This document shows, piece by piece, positions 41,984 to 50,145 of a stretch of 64,000 bases of DNA. The stretch comes from DATEOR01 sp046733475 (GTDB lineage: Bacteria; Actinomycetota; Thermoleophilia; Gaiellales; Gaiellaceae). The notes beneath the pieces are model-generated. The model was not told the DNA's origin. It ran no database searches and saw nothing but the letters and a program-made list of their open reading frames with translations. Location: contig JBKPPF010000001.1 in NCBI GenBank assembly GCA_046733475.1, positions 1 through 64,000 on the forward strand. Direction: 5' to 3'. How positions within the stretch are numbered: position 1 is the stretch's first letter; the number at the start of each line of letters is the position of its first letter. The position numbers and the translations under genes were made by a program.

Positions 41984-42400
41984 ATGGAAACGACGGCACG
42001 CCACAGTCCCACACCGAGCCCCTTCGCACTTCTGCTCGTGCGTTGGGTCGCCCTCGCCGCCGCGTTCGCCTTCACGGCATGGATCCTGAACGGCGTCGAC
42101 ATCACGGGCGGCTTCTGGGCCTACGTCTGGGTCGCGCTCATCTTCGGAGTCGTGAACGCCATCATCGGGACGATCCTCCGGATCCTGACGCTGCCCTTCA
42201 ACCTGATCACGCTCGGGCTCATCTCGCTCCTCATCACGGCCGTGCTGCTCTCGATCACGGACGCGCTGACGGACCACCTGACGATCGACGACTTCTTCTG
42301 GACGACGATCTGGGCGGCCATCATCCTCGCCATCGCGGCGGTGGTGGTCGAGTTGATCCTGCAGATGATCTTCTGGAGGGAGCCGGTCGTCGCGGCGTAG
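41984..42400 (+). CDS. Phage holin family 4-like membrane protein
   Basis: The 138-residue protein has four helices in the pattern of the holin-4 superfamily (Pfam Phage_holin_4_2, often chromosomal): WVALAAAFAFTAWILNGVDI, AYVWVALIFGVVNAIIGTIL, RILTLPFNLITLGLISLLIT and FFWTTIWAAIILAIAAVVV. The central TLPFNLITLG is characteristic. Chromosomal members are small envelope proteins of unknown role, not lysis proteins. It follows the DUF7144-type gene in the same operon. Confidence 0.85.
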   Translation: METTARHSPTPSPFALLLVRWVALAAAFAFTAWILNGVDITGGFWAYVWVALIFGVVNAIIGTILRILTLPFNLITLGLISLLITAVLLSITDALTDHLTIDDFFWTTIWAAIILAIAAVVVELILQMIFWREPVVAA

Positions 42401-42406
42401 CCGCTG

Positions 42407-43150
42407 TCAGAGCCCGAGAATTCCGCCGACCGGCAGGACCCGGATGTCGACCTGCGGCGCGAGCTCGGCTGCCCCTTTCTCGAACTCCGCCACCGGGGCC
42501 CGAAGGAAGCCGCGCGTCGACTTCCGTGTCGTCATCGGGTAGTACGTGCCCCAGTGGATCGGCACCGCGATGCGTGGTCTGATGAGCGCGAGGGCCTCGG
42601 CTGCTCTCCGCGGGTCGAGGTGGCCTGTTCCGAGCGACGGGCCCCAGCCCCAGATCGGGATGAGCGCCACGTCGGTCCCGGGCGCTGCGTCCTCGAGCTC
42701 GGGGAAGAGATCTGTGTCGCCCAGGAAGTAGATGCGCCTGGTGCCGCTGACGACGTAACCGAGGGCCTCCGTCTTCTTTCCGACGAGACGGCGGGAATCG
42801 TGCTGCGCGGCCACGGCCTTCACTGTTACGGGGCCGACCTCTACCACCTCGTCGACGCCGAGCTCTTCGACCGGAGCCTGGATGCGGCGGCGAAGGAGCG
42901 CCCCGGCGCCGCGGGGGACGACGACCGTTTTCGGCCCGCTCAGCCGACGGAGGGAGCCGAGGTCGAGGTGGTCGTAGTGGAGGTGGGAGATGAGCACCAC
43001 GTCGAGGTCCTCGAGACGGCCGAGGTCGAGCGGCTCGGAGCGGCGGAGCATGACGACGCGCTCGCGGAGCAGCGGGTCGGTGAGAAGGCGGACGCCGTCC
43101 AGTTCTACGAGGACCGTCGAGTGTCCGATCCACCGAAGGCTGTCGCCCAC
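42407..43150 (-). CDS. Metallo-beta-lactamase fold hydrolase (UlaG/UPF0173-like)
   Basis: The 247-residue protein has GDSLRWIGHSTVLVELDGVR at the start, the zinc motif SHLHYDHLDL, GDTDLFPEL and IPIHWGTYYP. These belong to the branch containing UlaG-type lactonases and N-acyl-phosphatidylethanolamine phospholipase D. The substrate is unknown. GTG 43150 is chosen. It overlaps the stop of the YihY gene by one base (TAGTG), so the two are translationally coupled. Confidence 0.85.
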   Translation of the reverse strand: MGDSLRWIGHSTVLVELDGVRLLTDPLLRERVVMLRRSEPLDLGRLEDLDVVLISHLHYDHLDLGSLRRLSGPKTVVVPRGAGALLRRRIQAPVEELGVDEVVEVGPVTVKAVAAQHDSRRLVGKKTEALGYVVSGTRRIYFLGDTDLFPELEDAAPGTDVALIPIWGWGPSLGTGHLDPRRAAEALALIRPRIAVPIHWGTYYPMTTRKSTRGFLRAPVAEFEKGAAELAPQVDIRVLPVGGILGL

Positions 43151-44112
43151 TAGGGCCTCCGCACGAACAGGCCCCCAACGGCGTCGCGCGCCTGCTTGGC
43201 GAGGGGAACCGGGGGCTCGGGCGGTCCGTAGGCACTCTGGGCCCACGCGCAGGCGATCTCGGCTCCGAAGAGGAGGACGATCGCCTGCAGGTACACGACG
43301 AGGAGTAGTGCGAAGACGGAGCCGAGAGCGCCGTAGAGGATGTCGTACCTTGCGACTGACGTCAGGTAGTAGCTGAAGCCGACGCGAATCGCCTCCGACG
43401 CGACCGCCGCGACGAGCGCGCCGGCCGCGAGATCGCGGAAGCGCAGCTTTTTCCTCGGCACGAGGCGGTAGAGGAGAAGCAGCAGGCCAGAGGTGAGGAG
43501 CGGAGGGCCGAGCAACGCGAGGATGCTGCCACGGCCGAGCCCTGCCACGCCGAGGCCGCCCGCGACGGTCTCACTCCAGCGCTCGATCGCATTGATCGCG
43601 ATCGAGAGGGCCAGAATCCCGATGAAGATCAAAGCGATCGAGAGGATGAGCAGGAGGTCGACGAGCTTCGAATGGAAGAACGGCCGTCTCTCTCCCGCGT
43701 CGAAGGCGGCGGTCAGGCCCACTCTCACCGAGCTCATCATCCCGCTCGCGGACCAGAGCAGCGCGAGAATGCTGAGGACGCCGATCAGGCTGAACGGTGT
43801 CGGGAGCTCCGCCAGAAGGCGCTCGATGTCGACGCCCGCCTCGGGCGAGAGCGGAAAGCGGTCGACGAGCTGCTCGGTCACGTCCTGGCGCCTCTGGTCG
43901 TCCTGGAGGAGGAGGCCGAAGATCGTCCCCAGGAAGACGAAGAGAGGGACGATTGCGAAGAGGACGTGGTACGAGATCGCCGCCGCGATCTGCGGGTTGC
44001 GATGCGCGGTGTAGCGGGTGATCGCGGTGGTCGCCGTCCACACGATCCGCCCGACGGCAGTCCTCTTGATGGCGTCCGGGTCGCCGGCAGCCGGAACCGT
44101 CGGCACGCCCAC
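43150..44112 (-). CDS. YihY/BrkB family membrane protein
   Basis: The 320-residue protein has six helices with the family motifs: AAISYHVLFAIVPLFVFLGT, FSLIGVLSILALLWSASGMM, ILSIALIFIGILALSIAINA, YRLVPRKKLRFRDLAAGALV, and AVASEAIRVGFSYYLTSVA leading into YGALGSVFALLLVVYLQAIV. It is the former RNase BN family, now regarded as membrane proteins of unknown function, perhaps transporters. It is coupled to the metallo-hydrolase. Confidence 0.92.
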   Translation of the reverse strand: MGVPTVPAAGDPDAIKRTAVGRIVWTATTAITRYTAHRNPQIAAAISYHVLFAIVPLFVFLGTIFGLLLQDDQRRQDVTEQLVDRFPLSPEAGVDIERLLAELPTPFSLIGVLSILALLWSASGMMSSVRVGLTAAFDAGERRPFFHSKLVDLLLILSIALIFIGILALSIAINAIERWSETVAGGLGVAGLGRGSILALLGPPLLTSGLLLLLYRLVPRKKLRFRDLAAGALVAAVASEAIRVGFSYYLTSVARYDILYGALGSVFALLLVVYLQAIVLLFGAEIACAWAQSAYGPPEPPVPLAKQARDAVGGLFVRRP

Positions 44113-44122
44113 GGCCGCGCTC

Positions 44123-44368
44123 CTAGTCGCCCGGCTCGTCCGCCGGGTTGACGCTCACAATCTCCACGCCGAGATCGTGGAGGAAGCTGAGCGCGCCGCG
44201 GAGCTGCGCCTGGTCCACCAGCTTTCCGGTGAGGATGCACCCGCCGCCGGCGAGCTCGACCGACATGTCCTCGAGCGGACCGATGAGCGGCCGCACGATC
44301 TCACCTCGGACGACGATCCGATAGACAGCGGCCTGCCGGCCGCTACGGGCCGCGAAGCGTTGCTGCAT
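44123..44368 (-). CDS. Small conserved protein of unknown function
   Basis: The 81-residue protein has VYRIVVRGEIVRPLIGPLED, then MSVELAGGGCILTGKLVDQA and QLRGALSFLHDLGVEIVSVN. I know this pattern (GPxxDQAxLHGLLxxLxxLGLELxSV) from many small actinobacterial proteins without a name. The ferredoxin-like alpha/beta order suggests a small ligand- or protein-binding domain. It starts 53 bp from palindrome site 2 and diverges from the DUF6325 gene. Confidence 0.65.
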   Translation of the reverse strand: MQQRFAARSGRQAAVYRIVVRGEIVRPLIGPLEDMSVELAGGGCILTGKLVDQAQLRGALSFLHDLGVEIVSVNPADEPGD

Positions 44369-44420
44369 CCGGCCCGAGTGTGCTCCGAAGCAGGTGAGAA
44401 CGCCTCCCCTGGAGCCTCCG

Positions 44421-44434
44421 TTCACCCGGGTGAA
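44421..44434. promoter_or_regulatory. Palindrome TTCACCCGGGTGAA (site 2)
   Basis: A perfect 14-bp palindrome between the divergent small gene (starts 44368) and the DUF6325 gene (starts 44502). The following GCCGCGGCGGGCGATGTTT resembles the sequence after site 1. Confidence 0.7.
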
Positions 44435-44501
44435 TCGCCGCGGCGGGCGATGTTTGCCCGGCGACCGAAAGCGATCCTCCAAGCAACCGAAAGGAGACCT
44501 G

Positions 44502-45029
44502 ATGGCAATCGGACCCGTTCAGCTGATCGTGCTGGGGTTCAGCGAGCCCAACTTCCAGGGCGAGGTCCTGGCAGAGCTCGACCGGCTGAAGGAAAACGAC
44601 GTCGTGCGCGTCATCGACGCGATCGCGGTCCACAAAGACGCCGACGGTGAGGTGACGGTTCTCAAGCGCACGGACCTGAGCGACGACGACGCGGCCGAGT
44701 TCGGCGCGGTCGTCGGCGCGCTCATCGGGCTCGGCGCGGGAGGAGTCGAGGGAGCCGAAGCGGGGGCCGAAGCCGGGGCCGAGGCGACCGCCGAGGGAGT
44801 CGACGTCTTCTCCGAGGACGAAGCGTGGGACGTCGTCGACGACATCCCGGCGAACAGCGCGGCGGCGCTCATCCTGCTCGAGCACCGCTGGGCGATCCCG
44901 GTTCGGGATGCGGTCGTGCGTGCCGGAGGATTCCGCGTCGCGGACGGCTTCATCAGCCCACTGGATCTCGTCGCTGTTGGCCTGTTGGCCGCCGAAGATG
45001 CGGAGGCGCTCGTCTCCGCCGAGAGCTGA
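44502..45029 (+). CDS. DUF6325 family protein
   Basis: The 175-residue protein matches DUF6325 (DUF1269-like): AIGPVQLIVLGFSEPNFQGE, VLAELDRLKENDVVRVIDAI, VHKDADGEV, then a Gly/Ala/Glu-rich segment repeating GAEAGAE, and SAAALILLEHRWAIPVRDAV. The fold is soluble alpha/beta with a flexible glycine loop; members are thought to be stress-linked. It has the ribosome binding site AAGGAG and is followed 20 bp on by a SHOCT gene. Confidence 0.8.
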   Translation: MAIGPVQLIVLGFSEPNFQGEVLAELDRLKENDVVRVIDAIAVHKDADGEVTVLKRTDLSDDDAAEFGAVVGALIGLGAGGVEGAEAGAEAGAEATAEGVDVFSEDEAWDVVDDIPANSAAALILLEHRWAIPVRDAVVRAGGFRVADGFISPLDLVAVGLLAAEDAEALVSAES

Positions 45030-45049
45030 GAATCCGAAGGAGGACTGGA

Positions 45050-45304
45050 ATGTTCGGACCAAGCAGAAGGGTTGCGCGCCGCACCGCCCGCAGGACCTCG
45101 CGCCGCCAGATGGCGATGTACGACAGCGGGGGCGGCTACGACGACGGCGGCTACGACGAGCCGGCACCCGCCCCCGCCGCTCCTGCGGCCCCGGCGCAGC
45201 CCGATTACGCCGAAGAGCTCCAGAAGCTCGCCGAGCTGAAGGCCGCGGGCATCATCAACGACGACGAGTTCGAAGCGAAGAAGAAGCAGATCCTCGGCCT
45301 CTGA
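45050..45304 (+). CDS. SHOCT-domain protein
   Basis: The 84-residue protein has a very basic start (RRVARRTARRTSRRQMA), a Gly/Asp/Tyr and Pro/Ala linker, and a C-terminal SHOCT helix pair: YAEELQKLAELKAAGIINDD, EFEAKKKQILGL. SHOCT is a short C-terminal oligomerisation or membrane-targeting domain. This form, with a disordered basic head, is common in actinobacteria beside DUF6325 genes. Function unknown. Confidence 0.85.
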   Translation: MFGPSRRVARRTARRTSRRQMAMYDSGGGYDDGGYDEPAPAPAAPAAPAQPDYAEELQKLAELKAAGIINDDEFEAKKKQILGL

Positions 45305-45323
45305 GGATCTGCACTCCCGGGCG

Positions 45324-45353
45324 GGCCCTGCGACTCAGGTGGCGAGCAGGGCC
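45324..45353. terminator. Convergent terminator hairpin
   Basis: GGCCCTGC (45324-45331) and GCAGGGCC (45346-45353) flank 14 bases between two convergent genes; the second arm lies inside the end of the minus-strand gene. It could act in both directions. Confidence 0.45.
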
Positions 45354-46636
45354 TTCTCGGCTTCGTACTCTTCGTCCGTCAGCGCGCCGCTCTCGTGGAG
45401 CGCAGCGAGGCGCTCCAGGCTCTCGACCCTGTCATCGGCCGAAGCCCCGCCGCCACTCCGTCGTCGCCAGCGGAAGTCGTAGTGGCCGACCTCGTTCGGG
45501 AAGTCCCTGACCGTCTGCCTCCGCAGGATCTCGAGCCCCACAAAGGCGAGGATGACGAGAATCACGATGGCCAGGAAGCGCCGCGGCGTCCCGGCCGGCC
45601 CCCAGGCGAGGAAGATCAGGAGGACGGCGGCAAGCGTCCCGTGCACGATCAGCGCGTGGTCGCGAAAAGCGGGCGCCAGCCATCTGCGGCCCGCCGTCGC
45701 GCGCGCCCCGGGGCCCGAGAACCACATGGCGAGCACCGTCACGAGCCCGACGAAGATCCCGGCCACCGCCGACTGTGCGAGCAGTGTCGTCAGCACGGTC
45801 CAGACATCTTTCGCCGCCGCTCGGACCGATTCCGTGTCGACGAGGTTGTCGATGACCGCATTGCCGACGACCCTGCGGATCGCGAGGATGAGGAGCCCGA
45901 TGATCACGAGGCTCCAGGCGATGTTGCGAATCGTCCGGCGGCGCCGGCCGGCGGCCAGGTAGACCGCACCCGCCCACAGGGCGACGCCGAGGATGAACGG
46001 CCAGAACGAGAGCGACTTCAGCCACTTCACGGTCTTCTGGGCCGCGCTCAGCTGATCGGACTTCAGGATCGTGATGGGCTCGATCCGACCCTGGAGCGCT
46101 TCTGTCGCGCCCCCGCCTGTGCCGATCGCCCCGGTCACGTCCGCGACGATCTGGTCGACGTTCAAGACCACATTGCCGTCGCTCAGCTGCAGGCGCTCGG
46201 TGTCCCCCTCGAGGAGGTCGACGATCTGGGCGTTGACCGCGCGGTTGGCCGAGCGCCAGAGCTCCTGCACGCGCGGCCGCGCGAACGCCCGCGCGACCGC
46301 ATCGTAGGCGGCTCCTCGGAGCTGCGCGGAGATGGGGCCTGCCAGTGGCTTCAGCCGTTCGGGGAGCGCTTCCTCGATCCGGGCCTCGGCATCCGTTGCG
46401 GTGTAGGCCTGGTCGACGATGTAGACCGAGAGGACGTTGCGGACGTCTTCGCTCTGCAGGAGCTGCGAGCTCGTGTTCGCCCACTCGTCCTCGTCGAGTG
46501 CCACGTCTCGAACCCAGATGCTCAGGGTCGAGATGAAGATACAGAGCGCCCCCAGGACGATGAGCGCCAGCACTCCCAGGCGCCGCCGGCGGCTCCCTTT
46601 CTCGGGCTTCGCGGGGGCCTTGCTCTTGTCGCTCAT
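45335..46636 (-). CDS. Multi-pass membrane protein with C-terminal SHOCT domain
   Basis: The 433-residue protein has a basic cytosolic start, a helix (LGVLALIVLGALCIFISTLS), a 190-residue extracytoplasmic helical region (ALDEDEWANTSSQLLQSEDV, IVDQAYTATDAEARIEEALP), four more helices (about 225-400) and a SHOCT tail (LERLAALHESGALTDEEYEA). ATG 46636 is chosen; longer frames read through palindrome site 3. The extracellular part looks like a sensor or oligomerisation module. It diverges from the next gene across palindrome site 3. Confidence 0.75.
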   Translation of the reverse strand: MSDKSKAPAKPEKGSRRRRLGVLALIVLGALCIFISTLSIWVRDVALDEDEWANTSSQLLQSEDVRNVLSVYIVDQAYTATDAEARIEEALPERLKPLAGPISAQLRGAAYDAVARAFARPRVQELWRSANRAVNAQIVDLLEGDTERLQLSDGNVVLNVDQIVADVTGAIGTGGGATEALQGRIEPITILKSDQLSAAQKTVKWLKSLSFWPFILGVALWAGAVYLAAGRRRRTIRNIAWSLVIIGLLILAIRRVVGNAVIDNLVDTESVRAAAKDVWTVLTTLLAQSAVAGIFVGLVTVLAMWFSGPGARATAGRRWLAPAFRDHALIVHGTLAAVLLIFLAWGPAGTPRRFLAIVILVILAFVGLEILRRQTVRDFPNEVGHYDFRWRRRSGGGASADDRVESLERLAALHESGALTDEEYEAEKALLAT

Positions 46637-46687
46637 GCAGATGACCTTCGCGCAGTCGAGGTCGGGGAGCCTCACCCGTGCGGCCGG

Positions 46688-46701
46688 TTCACCCGGGTGA
46701 A
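46688..46701. promoter_or_regulatory. Palindrome TTCACCCGGGTGAA (site 3)
   Basis: A perfect copy of the 14-bp palindrome between the divergent SHOCT-tailed membrane gene (51 bp away) and the PLDc_N/SHOCT gene (91 bp away). Confidence 0.7.
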
Positions 46702-46792
46702 ACAGGTCTGCAGGGTGGTGACTGCCTCGGGACGATGACACAATCTCGGCGCGGGCAGAGCGACCCCGCGATGCCCCTCGGAAAGGAGAAAG

Positions 46793-47167
46793 ATGGTACT
46801 GGCCGAAACGACGTTCCTCGACGTCTTCTGGTACTCGATCCTGTTCTTCTTCTGGATCATGGCGATCTGGATCTTCATTGCCCTGATCTCGGACGTCATC
46901 CGCCGAGACGATCTATCGGGCGGGAAGAAGGCAGTGTGGATCGTCTTCATGATCATCCTGCCGTTCGTAGGCTGTCTGACGTACATCATCGCCCGCCCGA
47001 AGATGACGGCTCAGGACGTTCGCCTGGCGACCCAGGCCGAGGCCGCCCAACGGGCCGCCGCCGGCGTCTCGACCGCGGACGAGCTGCAAAAGCTCAACGA
47101 CCTCCGCGGCGCGGGCATCATCAACGACGCGGAGTACGAGGACCTGAAGAAGAAGGCGCTGGCTTAG
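46793..47167 (+). CDS. PLDc_N membrane-anchor protein with SHOCT tail
   Basis: The 124-residue protein has two helices in the PLDc_N arrangement (WYSILFFFWIMAIWIFIALI and KKAVWIVFMIILPFVGCLTY, then IIARPKM) and a C-terminal SHOCT domain (ELQKLNDLRGAGIINDAEYE). The SHOCT part is close to that of the protein at 45050, suggesting that the two interact through it. The ribosome binding site is AAAGGAG. Confidence 0.85.
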   Translation: MVLAETTFLDVFWYSILFFFWIMAIWIFIALISDVIRRDDLSGGKKAVWIVFMIILPFVGCLTYIIARPKMTAQDVRLATQAEAAQRAAAGVSTADELQKLNDLRGAGIINDAEYEDLKKKALA

Positions 47168-47242
47168 GCGCCGGTCGAGGCTGGGCGCCGGCCGTCCTCG
47201 CGACGGCCGCGCCTTGCCCGCAAGCGACAGAAAGGACATGCG

Positions 47243-47716
47243 ATGAGCACGAGAGTCAGTTCAGGCCCCACCGGTTGGGCGGTCTTCGCGGGGACTGTGC
47301 TCGCGATCGTCGGGGCGTTCAACGTCATCTACGGGCTCGCGGCGATCTTCCGCGACGAGGTCATCACGACCACCGGAAGCGCCGTGATCGTCTGGGACGT
47401 CACGAAGTGGGGCTGGATCCTCCTGATCTTCGGCATCTTCCAGCTCCTCGCCGGCATGGCGCTCTTCGCGGGCGCGAGCTGGGCACGTTGGTTCGCGGTC
47501 GTGCTGGCCGGCCTCAACGCGATCGGCAACGTCGGGTTCCTCACCGTGCAGCCGATCTGGACGACGCTGATCATCGCGCTCGACATCCTCGTCATCTACC
47601 AGCTGACCGCTCGCTGGGAGGCGGTCGACCCCAGCTACTACGAGGGGTATGAGGAGACAACGAGGGGGGCGAGCTCCGCGCGCGACCAGGCGACGCGCGC
47701 CCGCACCGGGCTCTAG
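47243..47716 (+). CDS. Four-helix membrane protein, DUF7144 type (paralogue 3)
   Basis: The 157-residue protein has helices at GWAVFAGTVLAIVGAFNVIY, WGWILLIFGIFQLLAGMALF, WFAVVLAGLNAIGNVGFLTV and TLIIALDILVIYQLTARW, plus a polar 25-residue tail. It shares GLAAIFRDEVITTTG, VIVWDVTKWGWILLIFG and SWARW with the paralogues at 39702 and 41532. It follows the PLDc_N gene after a 75-bp gap containing a GC-rich hairpin, so it may be partly uncoupled from it. Confidence 0.75.
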   Translation: MSTRVSSGPTGWAVFAGTVLAIVGAFNVIYGLAAIFRDEVITTTGSAVIVWDVTKWGWILLIFGIFQLLAGMALFAGASWARWFAVVLAGLNAIGNVGFLTVQPIWTTLIIALDILVIYQLTARWEAVDPSYYEGYEETTRGASSARDQATRARTGL

Positions 47717-47855
47717 CTTTCCCCCGGAAATCGGGGCAATGAGGCCTGCTCCTTCGTCGGCGTGCCCGGACATCGCGCATAGGGCCAATTCGGTCAAATG
47801 TCCTGAATCGGTCGCGCTAACATCTGCGCGAGGGGACGTTCGAGCGGGAGGAAGC

Positions 47856-49466
47856 GTGGAGGCCGACGTGCAGCTAGCGCAACCGGCGCCGACCTGGCGG
47901 GTCGGCGACACGCTGCTCCGACCGACGCTCGTCCGTCGCGTCGGGGCGATCCTTCTCCTGGCCCTCGCCTACTACGGAGCCGCGAAGCTCGCCCAGAGCG
48001 TCCGCTACACGGCGTCGGTGAGCGCGGTCTGGCCCCCGGCCGGGCTCGGGATCGCCGCGCTCTACCTCTGGGGCTTGCGGCTCTGGCCCGGAGTCTTCAT
48101 CGCCGAGCTCGCCGTCAACGCCCAGCTCCTCACGGGCGAGCACGCCCTGCCTTTCTGGAGCATCGTCGGCCAGCAGGCCGGGAACATGATCGAGATCATC
48201 GTCGGCGCGATCCTGCTGCGACGGTTGATCGGGCCGAACGCAGCGCTCGACCGGGCGGACCAGATCATCGGCATGCTCGTCGCGCTCGTGACAGCCACGG
48301 CGATCAGCGCCGTCTGCGGAACGGTCTCCATGCTCGCCGGCGGCGTCATCGACTGGTCGGAGGCGGTCACGTTCTGCCGCACCTGGTGGCTCGGCGACAC
48401 CGCCGGCGGGCTGATCGCGCTCCCGCTCGTCCTCACCTGGGCTCGCGACCCGCGCGGCTCCTTCCGGCGCATGTGCACTTGGGAGGGCGGGCTCCTCATC
48501 CTGACAGTGGTGACTCTGAGCGTCCTCTCCATCTCCGCAAACGAGCCGGTCACCTACCTCGTCTTCCCCGCGCTGATCTGGGCAGCGCTGCGGTTCGGTC
48601 CCCCCGGGGCCACGCTTTCGGTCACGCTCGCGGCCGGGGCGGCGATCGCCTTCACGGCGAACGAGCTCGGCCCATTCTTCAGGCAGCCGATCGACGACAA
48701 GGCGCTGAGCACGCAGCTCTACATCGCCGTCGCCGCGCTCACGACGCTGTTCGTCGGAGCACTCGTCGGCGAGCGGCAGCGGTCGGTCACGGAGCTCAAG
48801 GAGGCGAAGCGACGGGAGGGCGACCGCGCGCTCGCCGAGCGCCACCGCATCGCACGCGAGCTCCACGACTCCGTCTCGCAGGCCCTGTTCTCGACGCTTC
48901 TCCATACCCGCACCGCGGAGCGCGATCTCGAGAAAGAAGGGCTCGATCCCAAGGGGCCGGTCGCCCGCTCCCTGGGCGCGATCGCCGGGCTGACTGCAGG
49001 CGCGCAGCGAGAAATGCGGGTCCTTCTCTTCGAGCTGAACGGCACGGTGGGCGACGAAGGGCTCGTGGCCGGCCTCTCCCGGCACGCCTCGACCGTCGGC
49101 ACCCCGGAGGGGCTGAGGGTTGCCGTGCACGGCCCAGAGCGCCGCCTGCCGCTCCCCCCGGCGACAGAGGCCCAACTGCTCGCGATCGGCCGCGAGGCGA
49201 TCGCCAACGTGGTCAAGCACTCGGCCGCCCGAAGGGCGTGGGTGCATGTGGACGCGCACGACGGATCCGTCTTGATGGAGATCGGAGACAACGGCACCGG
49301 GTTCGACGCGCGGCTCGATCACCCCGGGCACTACGGGCTCCAGTCGATGCGCACCCGCGCGGTGGAGGCGGGTGCCACGCTCACGATCCGGAGCGTGCCC
49401 GGCCGAGGGACCATCGTGCGCGTCCAGATTCCGCATACGAGTTCGGGGAATGGCGCTGGAGCCTGA
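47856..49466 (+). CDS. MASE1-domain sensor histidine kinase (NarL-type partner)
   Basis: The 536-residue protein has an eight-helix MASE1 sensor (about 30-320: AVWPPAGLGIAALYLWGLRL, VNAQLLTGEHALPFWSIVGQ, FCRTWWLGDTAGGLIALPL) and a HisKA_3/HATPase kinase (about 330-530). The phospho-acceptor is in HRIARELHDSVSQALFSTLL, and the ATP site in REAIANVVKHSAARR and GDNGTGF. GTG 47856 has the ribosome binding site GGGAGGAAG. It overlaps the response regulator gene by 17 bases. The signal sensed by MASE1 is unknown. Confidence 0.9.
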   Translation: MEADVQLAQPAPTWRVGDTLLRPTLVRRVGAILLLALAYYGAAKLAQSVRYTASVSAVWPPAGLGIAALYLWGLRLWPGVFIAELAVNAQLLTGEHALPFWSIVGQQAGNMIEIIVGAILLRRLIGPNAALDRADQIIGMLVALVTATAISAVCGTVSMLAGGVIDWSEAVTFCRTWWLGDTAGGLIALPLVLTWARDPRGSFRRMCTWEGGLLILTVVTLSVLSISANEPVTYLVFPALIWAALRFGPPGATLSVTLAAGAAIAFTANELGPFFRQPIDDKALSTQLYIAVAALTTLFVGALVGERQRSVTELKEAKRREGDRALAERHRIARELHDSVSQALFSTLLHTRTAERDLEKEGLDPKGPVARSLGAIAGLTAGAQREMRVLLFELNGTVGDEGLVAGLSRHASTVGTPEGLRVAVHGPERRLPLPPATEAQLLAIGREAIANVVKHSAARRAWVHVDAHDGSVLMEIGDNGTGFDARLDHPGHYGLQSMRTRAVEAGATLTIRSVPGRGTIVRVQIPHTSSGNGAGA

Positions 49467-50145
49467 GACCGTCATCCGGGTGCTCGTCGTGGACGACCAC
49501 GAGGTCGTCCGCCGCGGGCTGCACGCCTTCCTCGACGGCGAGCCCGACCTCGAGGTCGTCGCCGACGTGGGCGGGGGAGAGGAGGCGCTCGAGGTCTGCG
49601 CGCGACTCGACTCCGAGGGGCGCGCTCCCGACGTCGTCCTCATGGACCTGCAGATGTCGCCCATGGACGGGATCGAGACCACGCGCCGGGTCAGGGACCG
49701 CTACCCCGGGGTCGAGGTCGTCGCCCTGACGTCGTTCGCCGAGAAGGAACGAGTCCGCGCGGCGCTGGAGAGCGGGGCGTCCGGATATCTCCTGAAAGAC
49801 TCCGAGGCCGTCGAAGTGGCGGCCGCCGTGCGTTCGGCGCACAGGGGCGAGATCCAGCTCGACCCTGCCGTGACGAGGCCCCTCATCACCGATCTGAGCT
49901 CTGGTGGGAACGATGTCACTTCTCTCCTGACCAGCCGCGAGCTCGAGGTTCTGCGCCTCGTCGGGGCGGGCAAGGCGAACAAGGAGATCGCGGCAGAGCT
50001 CGTCATCAGCGAGCGCACGGCGCGAACTCACGTCTCGAACGTCCTGCGGAAGATCGGCGTGAGCTCGAGGACGCAGGCGGCCGTCCTTGCCGTCCGCGAG
50101 GGGTTGGTTGCACCGCCTGAGCACGAAGGGGCCCGGCTCGCGTGA
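49450..50145 (+). CDS. NarL/FixJ-type response regulator
   Basis: The 231-residue protein has a receiver domain (VDDHEVVRRGLHAFLDGEPD, phospho-acceptor Asp66 in VVLMDLQMSPMDG, Lys in YLLKDSEAVEVA) and a LuxR DNA-binding domain (LTSRELEVLRLVGAGKANKE, ERTARTHVSNVLRKIGVSSR). It is the partner of the upstream kinase. Its stop overlaps the GTG of the next gene (GTGA), making a three-gene regulatory operon. Confidence 0.93.
   Translation: MALEPETVIRVLVVDDHEVVRRGLHAFLDGEPDLEVVADVGGGEEALEVCARLDSEGRAPDVVLMDLQMSPMDGIETTRRVRDRYPGVEVVALTSFAEKERVRAALESGASGYLLKDSEAVEVAAAVRSAHRGEIQLDPAVTRPLITDLSSGGNDVTSLLTSRELEVLRLVGAGKANKEIAAELVISERTARTHVSNVLRKIGVSSRTQAAVLAVREGLVAPPEHEGARLA

Noticed and set aside
41984..42400. 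Holin-like gene as a sign of a prophage
   Set aside because: No other phage gene is nearby, and this holin-4 family is common on chromosomes beside small membrane proteins.
43148..43152. TAGTG stop/start overlaps (43150 and 53192) as a programmed signal
   Set aside because: One-base overlaps are common in tightly packed operons, and two cases are no evidence of special control.
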